From an uncultured Clostridia bacterium (GTDB lineage Bacteria; Bacillota; Clostridia; UBA1381), in NCBI GenBank assembly GCA_905235885.1, contig CAJONM010000174.1:1-7101 (forward strand): 7,101 nucleotides of DNA, given 5' to 3'. Positions within the stretch are counted from its first letter, which is position 1. The number at the start of each line of letters is the position of its first letter. Below, piece by piece: positions 1 to 5,146 of this stretch. Position numbers and translations under genes: made by a program. The notes beneath the pieces are model-generated. The model was not told where the DNA came from, searched no databases, and saw only the letters and a program-made list of their open reading frames with translations.

Positions 1-9
1 GCCTCCTTT
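1..9 (-). promoter_or_regulatory. Probable ribosome binding site of a leftward gene outside the window
   Basis: Read on the minus strand the first nine bases give AAAGGAGGC preceded by an A/T-rich run, an almost complete match to the anti-Shine-Dalgarno sequence. This suggests that a minus-strand gene starts a few bases beyond the left edge. The alternative is that a gene starts inside the window: minus-strand ATG codons at 26-24 and 23-21 would read MMKKILKEA, with AAG GAG GC as codons. That reading lacks its own ribosome site, so I prefer the first. Confidence 0.4.
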
Positions 10-317
10 AAAATTTTTTTCATCATCGGCTGAGTGATTATCTCTGAATCTGTTCGGAATCCGAATGCGTCGTGCAACGCATCAGTTCTAAATACCGATA
101 TACTACAGTATGAAAAAGATGAGTATATTAATAAAACCATTTCATACTACATACAAGAGAACAATTGCATTGTTTTTAAAACTATTGGCAAAAGAAAATG
201 AAAATATAATAATACTATTAAAGTCTATTTTGAGGATGGAGAAACCATGGTGCAAACTACTATAATGTTAGTTTTTGACAGAGGGAATAGAAAGGGTACG
301 CACCTTCTCCGCCACAT
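10..317. other. AT-rich stretch without a recognisable gene
   Basis: This stretch is clearly more A/T-rich than the genes to the right. It contains short open frames on the plus strand (GTG at 34 to TGA at 201, 55 codons; ATG at 110 to TAA at 265, 51 codons; ATG at 247 to TAA at 357, 36 codons). None resembles a family I know. The first two lack a ribosome site, and the third runs through the terminator at 318-346. Two small inverted repeats occur: TTCGG/CCGAA at 53-65 with a 3-base loop, and ATGCGT/ACGCAT at 65-82 with a 6-base loop. They could be part of a 5' leader of the leftward gene. Nothing else is supported. Confidence 0.5.
185..213 (+). promoter_or_regulatory. Possible sigma-A promoter upstream of the orphan terminator
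   Basis: TTGGCA at 185-190 and AATAAT at 208-213 each match five of six consensus bases and are separated by the optimal 17 bases. Transcription would begin near 220 and stop at the hairpin at 318-346, giving an RNA of about 125 bases. The surroundings are very A/T-rich, so a chance match is quite possible. Confidence 0.3.
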
Positions 318-346
318 CGGAGCAAAGTTCGCTTTGCTCCGTTTTT
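318..346 (+). terminator. Intrinsic terminator, plus strand
   Basis: A perfect 10-base-pair stem (CGGAGCAAAG at 318-327 with its complement at 332-341) closes a TTCG tetraloop and is followed directly by five T residues at 342-346. TTCG is an unusually stable loop. There is no T-run on the other side, so it works only on rightward transcripts. No convincing gene lies upstream of it, so it either ends an unrecognised short transcript or blocks read-through into the promoter at 408-436. Confidence 0.88.
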
Positions 347-399
347 CTGTGCAGTAACACAAGAGCGCCGTTCCATTGACACGCACGGCAAAAAATCGA

Positions 400-412
400 G
401 TCAAGACTTGAC
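400..412. repeat. 13-base palindrome overlapping the -35 box
   Basis: GTCAAG at 400-405 and CTTGAC at 407-412 are perfect inverted copies around a central A. The right arm supplies five of the six bases of the TTGACA -35 box at 408-413. Inverted repeats in this position are typical repressor operators, but a -35 box with a chance mirror copy cannot be excluded. No regulator is encoded nearby. Confidence 0.4.
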
Positions 413-436
413 AGCGGACTTTTGCGGTGGTATAAT
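408..436 (+). promoter_or_regulatory. Consensus sigma-A promoter for the leader ORF and membrane protein gene
   Basis: TTGACA (408-413) and TATAAT (431-436) are both perfect six-base matches with a 17-base spacer, and TGG directly before the -10 adds an extended -10 element. The predicted transcription start is near 443, giving a leader of about 29 bases before the ATG at 472. A promoter this close to consensus should be strong unless repressed. Confidence 0.9.
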
Positions 437-471
437 GTTCTCGATTTGAGGATGAGGCAGAGGAAAAAGCA

Positions 472-510
472 ATGATGCAAGACATCATAGGCAAGGGAAC
501 GGGGAAATGA
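472..510 (+). CDS. Predicted 12-residue leader peptide, overlapping the next start codon
   Basis: A short frame, MMQDIIGKGTGK followed by TGA, begins seven bases after a good Shine-Dalgarno sequence (AGAGGA, 459-464) and is the first such start after the promoter. Its stop overlaps the start of the next gene as ATGA at 507-510, the classic arrangement for translational coupling. The downstream ATG itself has only a G-rich stretch ending two bases before it. The likely role is therefore to bring ribosomes to the downstream gene rather than to make a functional peptide. It contains no run of one regulatory amino acid and no attenuator hairpin that I can see. The peptide has no homologue I recognise. 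It may instead be that only the downstream start is used. Confidence 0.45.
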   Translation: MMQDIIGKGTGK

Positions 511-1181
511 ATAATATCGGTAAGAAGCTGCAAAAAAGATATATAATAATGATAGCTGCGGCTGTCGTAATTATTGCGGCGATATGTGTTGTAATCAGAT
601 TAAACGAAAGCGAAAAGCAGACCGCTCGTTCACCTGAGCCGACCGCCGCAGCACAGCGAGCGGCGGACAGTGATAGCGCGCCGGACGGCGCTGAGCAAGA
701 CAGAGTAGAAACTCCGCAAGAGCTTTTGGAGCAGGCTGTCGAAACGGATACAAACAAGGTCACAAATTACGCCGTCGAGCGCGCTCTGGAGGACTACATC
801 CAAGCTGTAAACAACGGTGACGCAAAGGGGATGATAGCGTCCGTAGCCGACGAGCTTACAGACAACGAGATAAGCGCGAGAACGGATATTTCCGACAGGT
901 CGGAGCTTATCGCATGGGTAGATGATATTCTCAAGGAGCAGGGCATTGGCGATACATGGAAGGTATCTTCGTATGCGATAACCGCGTCGCATACATATGA
1001 AAAGACAGAGCTTGAGGAATTACGCGAGCAATTTGTGACTTTTGATCCCAAGGAAGCAAAATATCTGACGATAAAGGCAATAATAAATGATAACGGAACG
1101 GAAAAGATGTCGGAAAATCAGATACTGATGATACAGTATAACGGGAAATGGTATCTGACAGAATATGATCTGTTCTGGTAG
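507..1181 (+). CDS. Membrane-anchored protein with NTF2/SnoaL-like C-terminal region, function unknown
   Basis: A 224-residue protein. Residues 1-12 are short and basic, 13-30 form one hydrophobic helix (IIMIAAAVVIIAAICVV), and about 31-85 are a low-complexity linker rich in Ala, Glu, Ser, Pro and Asp. Residues 88-224 look like a folded domain. The topology is type II: inside, one membrane helix, then linker and domain outside. The domain begins with a helix ending IQAVNNGDAKGMIA and ends in the strand YNGKWYLTEYDLFW, the pattern of NTF2/SnoaL-like domains (DUF4878 and similar) found on many Gram-positive surface proteins. I infer that fold from pattern only, and there are no catalytic residues I can name. 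The start overlaps a leader ORF by ATGA and is probably coupled to it. The HtrA-like gene follows 124 bases later on the same strand, so a shared envelope role is possible but unproven. Confidence 0.85.
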   Translation: MNNIGKKLQKRYIIMIAAAVVIIAAICVVIRLNESEKQTARSPEPTAAAQRAADSDSAPDGAEQDRVETPQELLEQAVETDTNKVTNYAVERALEDYIQAVNNGDAKGMIASVADELTDNEISARTDISDRSELIAWVDDILKEQGIGDTWKVSSYAITASHTYEKTELEELREQFVTFDPKEAKYLTIKAIINDNGTEKMSENQILMIQYNGKWYLTEYDLFW

Positions 1182-1198
1182 ATGCAAAACCGTCGTTA

Positions 1199-1218
1199 AT
1201 ATTTTGTTCACAAAATAT
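1199..1218. repeat. AT-rich perfect inverted repeat between the membrane protein gene and htrA
   Basis: ATATTTTG (1199-1206) and CAAAATAT (1211-1218) pair perfectly over eight bases around a TTCA loop, 18 bases after the stop codon of the upstream gene. A T-rich run (AAATTTTATTT) follows within two bases. It may be a weak, leaky terminator letting some transcripts read through to the protease gene, or an operator for it. The stem has only one G-C pair, so termination would be inefficient. Confidence 0.4.
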
Positions 1219-1262
1219 GTAAATTTTATTTAAACATCTGTCATACGGTGGTAATAAGTATA

Positions 1263-1271
1263 TGCTAAAAT
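1263..1271 (+). promoter_or_regulatory. Possible extended -10 promoter for the HtrA-like gene
   Basis: TGC followed by TAAAAT (1266-1271, five of six bases of TATAAT) forms an extended -10 element 35 bases before the protease ATG. No good -35 box lies 16-18 bases upstream, so the promoter would depend on the extended element or on an activator. This would fit a stress-inducible htrA gene, but no regulator site can be identified. Confidence 0.4.
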
Positions 1272-1305
1272 CACGCCATAAACAGAGAAAGAGGAGGAAA
1301 CGGAC

Positions 1306-2520
1306 ATGAAACAATATCCATATAACGATTCCACAGACATAGTAATATACAATGGCAATAAGAAAAAGAAAACGCACTCGAAAACATGGCTCGTTGCGAT
1401 AAGCTCGGCACTGGCGGCAAGCATATTCACACTCGCCGCGGCAACAGGGCTGAACGCCATAAGCGGTCATAATAAAAGAGGCGAATATATAAACGGAAAC
1501 GCGGGCGCAAATACTACCGCGGCGGCTACGACTTTATCCACAAAGGCGGAGGGCGAGGAACTGACGATACCGGAGATCGCCGCAAAGGTCGGACCGGCGG
1601 TTGTCGGAGTTATAAACAAAACGACCGTTAAGGCGCAGCAGTTCTGGGATCCGTTCAGTGGCAGATATTATTATGACACCGACCCGACTCAGGAGGGCGA
1701 AACGGTAGAGCAAGGCTCCGGCTCAGGCATTATCATAAGCGCGGACGGCTATATCGTAACAAACCAGCATGTTATAGACGGCGCAACGGAGGTCGAGGTG
1801 ATCCTTAACACCGGAACAAGCTATAAGGCGCAGATAATCGGACAGGATACAAGAACAGATCTTGCCGTCCTTAAAATAGAGCCGACAGCTGAAGAGCCGC
1901 TTACGGCGGCAGTGCTCGGAGACTCGGACGCGCTTCAGGTCGGAGAGCTTGCCGTAGCGATAGGAAATCCCATGGGTATGGAGTTTTCCGGCTCGGTAAC
2001 GGCAGGTATCATAAGCGCGCTTAACAGATCTATGACGATCGACAGCCGCACATACAACCTTATCCAGACCGATGCCGCGATAAACAGCGGTAATTCGGGC
2101 GGTGCGCTGATAAATAAATACGGCGAGGTTATCGGTATTAACTCCGTAAAGATCTCATCGTCGATGGTCGAGGGTATGGGCTTTGCCATAGCGATCTCGG
2201 AAGCAAAGCCGATAATAGAGGATCTTATGAATACAGGATATGTTACCGGACGGCCGCTCATAGGTATAGGTATAAAGGAAACATATTACGGATTGTTCAT
2301 CGGTTCCGTAGCCGAAGGCAGCGGAGCGGAAAAGGCAGGGCTCAAGTCGGGAGACATGATACTTGAGGTGGACGGACAAAAGGTAAATTCCAGCGCCGCC
2401 ATAAACGAAATACGCGACACGAAAAAGCCCGGCGACACATTAAAGATAAAAATATTGCGTGACAGTGAAACACAGGAAGTAACCGTAACGCTGACAGAAG
2501 ATAGTACGAACAAGAATTGA
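1306..2520 (+). CDS. htrA: HtrA/DegP-family membrane-anchored serine protease with PDZ domain
   Basis: A 404-residue trypsin-like protease of MEROPS family S1C, which removes misfolded or damaged proteins at the cell surface. In order: a basic cytoplasmic tail with KKKK at 19-22, a membrane helix at about 28-47, a Thr/Ala-rich linker to about 85, the protease domain at about 88-305 and one PDZ domain at about 314-397. The catalytic triad is complete: His155 in VTNQHVI, Asp185 in RTDLAVL and Ser264 in GNSGGAL. An aromatic insertion (FWDPFSGRYYYD, 113-124) lies in the loop before the GSGSGIII strand, as in other Firmicute HtrA proteins. Length and order match Bacillus HtrA/HtrB/YyxA. The ATG follows AGGAGG (1292-1297) at eight bases. 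It follows the NTF2-like protein gene and ends at a strong terminator. The protease class is certain; which paralogue it is cannot be told. Confidence 0.96.
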   Translation: MKQYPYNDSTDIVIYNGNKKKKTHSKTWLVAISSALAASIFTLAAATGLNAISGHNKRGEYINGNAGANTTAAATTLSTKAEGEELTIPEIAAKVGPAVVGVINKTTVKAQQFWDPFSGRYYYDTDPTQEGETVEQGSGSGIIISADGYIVTNQHVIDGATEVEVILNTGTSYKAQIIGQDTRTDLAVLKIEPTAEEPLTAAVLGDSDALQVGELAVAIGNPMGMEFSGSVTAGIISALNRSMTIDSRTYNLIQTDAAINSGNSGGALINKYGEVIGINSVKISSSMVEGMGFAIAISEAKPIIEDLMNTGYVTGRPLIGIGIKETYYGLFIGSVAEGSGAEKAGLKSGDMILEVDGQKVNSSAAINEIRDTKKPGDTLKIKILRDSETQEVTVTLTEDSTNKN

Positions 2521-2523
2521 AAT

Positions 2524-2557
2524 AAGGGGGTTGTCAATGACAGCCCCCTTGTTTTTT
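2524..2557 (+). terminator. Intrinsic terminator between convergent genes
   Basis: AAGGGGG (2524-2530) pairs with CCCCCTT (2544-2550), and the stem continues through TTGTC/GACAG with one G-U pair, giving 12 pairs around an AAT loop. A T-run begins at 2552. The hairpin starts four bases after the protease stop codon. The minus-strand glucosaminidase gene ends at 2556, inside the T-run. On that strand the hairpin is followed by TTATTTCAATT, so it probably also ends leftward transcripts, less efficiently. Confidence 0.9.
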
Positions 2558-4217
2558 ATTTTATCTTAAATTCGCTTTCGCCCTTATACAGCGGTATCTC
2601 GTAGTGAAGCTCCGCGTCGGGGAATGCGTCAAACATTGATTTTAAGGTTTTCGCCTGTGCCGTTGCCCATGCTATATCAGTTGCATACTGATGCTTTCCG
2701 GGCATATCGGGATCCCACCGCATTTTATACAGCGTGTTCTGATGATGTTCGGGATCATTTATATAGTTTTCGCTTATCCATCTCGCACCGCCGTATATCG
2801 CCGCGTCTACCGATGTCCAGCCCATGCGGTAAGCATATGAAGAGCCGTAGGAAACAGCGTTTTCATCAAATGCGCCGATACCGAACACATTGTATACAGT
2901 CGTGCCGTTTACTTCTACCCCTCGCGCAAGCCGAGAGTATCCGTCGCCCGATTCAAGGCAGGCGTGAGTGACGAGATACAGTTCACTTAAATTGAATTGC
3001 TTTGCCGCGTCAAGGAACTGCTGACCCTTTCCCTCAAGGACGCCTTTGCCTTGGAGGTAGCGGTTTATTGTGTCCGCGTCCGTTCCGTTGGGTGATGACA
3101 GATCTATAAACTGATATTTGCCATAGCCCGACGCGTTATTTGACGGCGTGAGCGCGGCGCGCACCTCCGCGTCTGTCGCGGCTCTGTTCTGCTCATAATT
3201 TACGGGCGCGCACTGCATCTGATATGCGGTCATATCCGCGATCGTATAGCCGTAATCGACAAATACCGGCTTTGTATAAAATTCGGCGATGCGCTCTGTT
3301 ACAGACCTTGATATGACGGTGTATTTGAAGTCCGGATCGGACGCCGGTACGACGGCTAATTCAAATGCGTCAGTTTTGTCGTTTGCCGATCGCGCCGTAA
3401 TTGTCGCCGTTCCCATTTCTCGCGCGTATGCGGTGCCGTTTTCATCGACGGCAACTACGGTGCTGTCCGAGCTTGTCCATCTGAGAGCCTTGTCGCTGAC
3501 CGTATCGGGATAAATATATGCCGACAGCTCATATGATGAGCCGAGCTTCATTTTATCTATGGCGTTTGTGATAAATACCGCCTTTGCCTTCACATCGTAA
3601 AGCGCGACATATACGGTGCATTTAGCCGTTTTCTCGCCGTCGGGCGTTTTTGCATACACGCTCGTAGTGCCGACGCCGTTTGGTATTACAAGCCCGTTTT
3701 CGGTAACGGTCGCTATGCCTTCATCACCCGAATACCATATCAGCGCGCCGTCCGGCAGCGGCTCAGGCTCGCATATCACCGACAGTGCCGCCGCAACAGG
3801 TTTATCGGCATACATATCCAATCGGCTCTCGGACAGAGAAAAACGCTCTATTTTTTGCATGGCATATACGGGATATGCTTTTGAGACGCTGCCGGCGGTC
3901 ATAGTTATCGTCGCGGACGCGTATGTGCCGTCAGATGTGACGATCCCGTTCTGATCGACGGTTATATGCGAATCGTCGGAAGTGTATGATATTTTCCCAT
4001 CGGTGGAATTGCAGGGCATTTTCACCGCGCCTATTGAAGCGCTCAGCTCGCCCGACCCCAGATAGATAATGGTCGCGTCATTGGGGGTAATAATATCCTC
4101 TGTCGCGATGCCGTCAAAAATACTCGCGCGCGAAATGTAGTTTTGCCGCGCGGCCGCATATGCGCCCGGCGCGGATAATATTATCATCGCCAATACGGCG
4201 GATATAATCTTTTTCAT
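2556..4217 (-). CDS. Secreted N-acetylglucosaminidase (GH73-type) with bacterial Ig-like domains
   Basis: A 553-residue secreted enzyme predicted to cut N-acetylglucosaminyl bonds in peptidoglycan during wall turnover or cell separation. It has a signal peptide (MKK, hydrophobic core, cleavage probably after AYA at 19-21). About three Ig-like segments of the Big_2 type follow at roughly 50-119, 123-204 and 210-290 (for example LRWTSSDSTVVAVDENGTA). The C-terminal glucosaminidase domain spans about 325-535 and shows the family motifs HACLESGDGYS with probable catalytic Glu422, VYNVFGIGAFD and GGARWISENYI. There is no LPXTG motif or membrane anchor, so retention may rely on the Ig-like region. 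An in-frame ATG twelve bases upstream (4229) would give 557 residues, but it falls at the predicted transcription start and lacks a ribosome site. The chosen ATG follows GGTGAT. It resembles the LytD/LytG group; the exact substrate bond is inferred. Confidence 0.92.
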   Translation of the reverse strand: MKKIISAVLAMIILSAPGAYAAARQNYISRASIFDGIATEDIITPNDATIIYLGSGELSASIGAVKMPCNSTDGKISYTSDDSHITVDQNGIVTSDGTYASATITMTAGSVSKAYPVYAMQKIERFSLSESRLDMYADKPVAAALSVICEPEPLPDGALIWYSGDEGIATVTENGLVIPNGVGTTSVYAKTPDGEKTAKCTVYVALYDVKAKAVFITNAIDKMKLGSSYELSAYIYPDTVSDKALRWTSSDSTVVAVDENGTAYAREMGTATITARSANDKTDAFELAVVPASDPDFKYTVISRSVTERIAEFYTKPVFVDYGYTIADMTAYQMQCAPVNYEQNRAATDAEVRAALTPSNNASGYGKYQFIDLSSPNGTDADTINRYLQGKGVLEGKGQQFLDAAKQFNLSELYLVTHACLESGDGYSRLARGVEVNGTTVYNVFGIGAFDENAVSYGSSYAYRMGWTSVDAAIYGGARWISENYINDPEHHQNTLYKMRWDPDMPGKHQYATDIAWATAQAKTLKSMFDAFPDAELHYEIPLYKGESEFKIK

Positions 4218-4234
4218 ATGTATCACCATCGTGT

Positions 4235-4263
4235 ATTATACCGCAACCGGCGCGAAAGCGCAA
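4235..4263 (-). promoter_or_regulatory. Sigma-A promoter of the glucosaminidase gene
   Basis: On the minus strand a perfect TATAAT (4240-4235) lies 17 bases from TTGCGC (4263-4258), which keeps only the TTG of the -35 consensus. Transcription would begin near 4228, at the upstream ATG, leaving a leader of about 10 bases before the ATG at 4217. This argues for the shorter protein. The spacer contains a GCGC-GAAA-GCGC mini-hairpin that is probably coincidental. Confidence 0.6.
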
Positions 4264-4342
4264 GAGCAAAATCCAAAACTTTCTTAATATCTAATATGCA
4301 CAGTGTTGTGATAAAGACTGTCTGGAGGATATACGGGTATAT

Positions 4343-5071
4343 TTGACGCAAAGCGGACAGGAGGTAGTCGATCGCGCGATAAGCGTTAAGGCATCGAATG
4401 CCGAGATCATATGGGTGTATACGGACATTGAGGAAGTGCCGTTCAACAGAGGCTTCTACTCGATCGACCTGAGATATTTCTTCAAGGTAACGCTTAATGT
4501 ATTTACGGGCGTCGGCAGACCGACCGCTGTTGAGGGTCTTGCGACATTCAGCAAAAAGGTCATTTTGTTCGGCTCGGAGGGGAATGCAAAGATATTCTCG
4601 TCAAAGTATAAGCAGGACGCCTTTGACACTCAGCAATGGAAAAAGACTAATATGCCCTATGCTGTGGTTGAGGTCGTAGAGCCGATCGTGCTTGGCGAAA
4701 AGCTCGCCGATGTTCGTCAGAAGAACTGCTGCTGCGATGATGAGCTTGATCTTTCATCGGTGCCGGAATCAGTATGCAGAGTGTTTGACGACGCTCTTGT
4801 GATAGGCGGCGAGGCGAAACGCGCGTTCGTATCACTGGGTATTTTCTCGATCATAAAGCTTGAGCGTCGCGTTCAGCTGCTCATACCGAGCTATGACTAT
4901 TGCGTTCCGCAGAAAGAATGCGTAGGCGCGGCAGAGGATAACCCGTGCGATCTCTTTGACAGAATAGAATTCCCAATGGAGGAGTTCTATCCGCCGGCTA
5001 AATGTGAATTCCTTGAGCCGGGTCAGGTAGATCCGTCCGTTGACAATTCATGCAACCGCTGTAGAAAATAA
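4343..5071 (+). CDS. Cysteine-rich conserved clostridial protein of unknown function, possibly 5'-truncated
   Basis: The frame gives 242 residues from a TTG start. It has no signal peptide or membrane helix. From memory this belongs to a cysteine-rich family common in Clostridia that shares the segments CxDKDCxEDxRVYLT, GQE(V/I)(V/I)xR, WVYxDxxxVPFNRGFY and GSEGNAK(I)F; I know no assigned function. Here residues 33-38 are PFNRGF, 77-83 are GSEGNAK, and cysteines cluster at 129-131 (CCC) and 237/240 (CNRC). The strand pattern around VPFNRGFYSIDLRYFFKV is loosely reminiscent of SPOCS-type spore-coat domains, a weak inference. The start is doubtful: the frame stays open back to TAA at 4292-4294 and reads QCCDKDCLEDIRVYLT across the TTG, yet has no ATG, GTG or TTG in that part. 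GGAGG at 4324-4328 is 14 bases from the TTG, too far for normal use. It ends at a strong terminator. Confidence 0.75.
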   Translation: MTQSGQEVVDRAISVKASNAEIIWVYTDIEEVPFNRGFYSIDLRYFFKVTLNVFTGVGRPTAVEGLATFSKKVILFGSEGNAKIFSSKYKQDAFDTQQWKKTNMPYAVVEVVEPIVLGEKLADVRQKNCCCDDELDLSSVPESVCRVFDDALVIGGEAKRAFVSLGIFSIIKLERRVQLLIPSYDYCVPQKECVGAAEDNPCDLFDRIEFPMEEFYPPAKCEFLEPGQVDPSVDNSCNRCRK

Positions 5072-5077
5072 TACACA

Positions 5078-5116
5078 AAAACCTGCTGTTTTTATTGACA
5101 GCAGGTTTTATTTTTT
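5078..5116 (+). terminator. Intrinsic terminator of the cysteine-rich gene
   Basis: AAAACCTGCTGT (5078-5089) pairs perfectly with ACAGCAGGTTTT (5098-5109) around an eight-base loop, TTTTATTG. T-rich sequence (TTTTATTTTTT) runs from 5106 to 5116. It starts seven bases after the stop codon. Its loop and right arm contain the -35 box of the next promoter. Confidence 0.9.
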
Positions 5117-5123
5117 ATATAAT
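5095..5123 (+). promoter_or_regulatory. Perfect consensus sigma-A promoter inside the terminator
   Basis: TTGACA (5095-5100) and TATAAT (5118-5123) match consensus at all twelve positions with a 17-base spacer. The -35 box lies in the loop and right arm of the terminator hairpin, and the terminator T-run forms part of the spacer. Transcription should start near 5130, only about 17 bases before the ATG at 5147. That leaves no room for a riboswitch or attenuator, so any control would act at initiation. Confidence 0.88.
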
Positions 5124-5146
5124 TAAAGAACACGGAGGTGACAAAA

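Noticed and set aside
34..201. 55-codon plus-strand frame from GTG, and an overlapping 51-codon frame from ATG 110 to 265
   Set aside because: Neither has a ribosome site or resembles a known protein. In AT-rich sequence two overlapping frames of this length cannot both be real, and nothing favours either.
247..357. 36-codon frame with a ribosome-site-like GGAG upstream
   Set aside because: It reads through the whole terminator hairpin and stops after it, so the message would end before the stop codon.
376..381. Additional TTGACA (another at 275-280)
   Set aside because: No -10-like hexamer lies 16-18 bases downstream of either copy.
225..533. Open frame of 102 codons on the minus strand
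   Set aside because: It runs across the terminator and the consensus promoter on the opposite strand, has no ribosome site and gives a protein-unlike sequence.
630..1470. Minus-strand frames opposite the membrane protein and protease genes (630-992, 794-1051, 931-1470)
   Set aside because: These are antisense shadows without ribosome sites. The plus-strand genes have clear domains and starts.
3289..3954. Plus-strand frames opposite the glucosaminidase gene
   Set aside because: They are antisense to recognisable Ig-like domains, with no ribosome sites or recognisable products.
4250..4261. GCGC-GAAA-GCGC mini-hairpin as an RNA element
   Set aside because: It lies inside the promoter spacer and upstream of the transcription start of the glucosaminidase gene. 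Four pairs are too few to support a function.
4296..4346. 16-codon frame from ATG 4296 whose TGA overlaps the TTG at 4343, as a second coupled leader
   Set aside because: It has no ribosome site, and the overlapping frame reads a conserved-looking protein segment, so truncation or a sequence error explains it better.
5124..5146. Possible riboswitch or attenuator before the lyase gene
   Set aside because: The leader predicted from the consensus promoter is only about 17 bases, too short for either.
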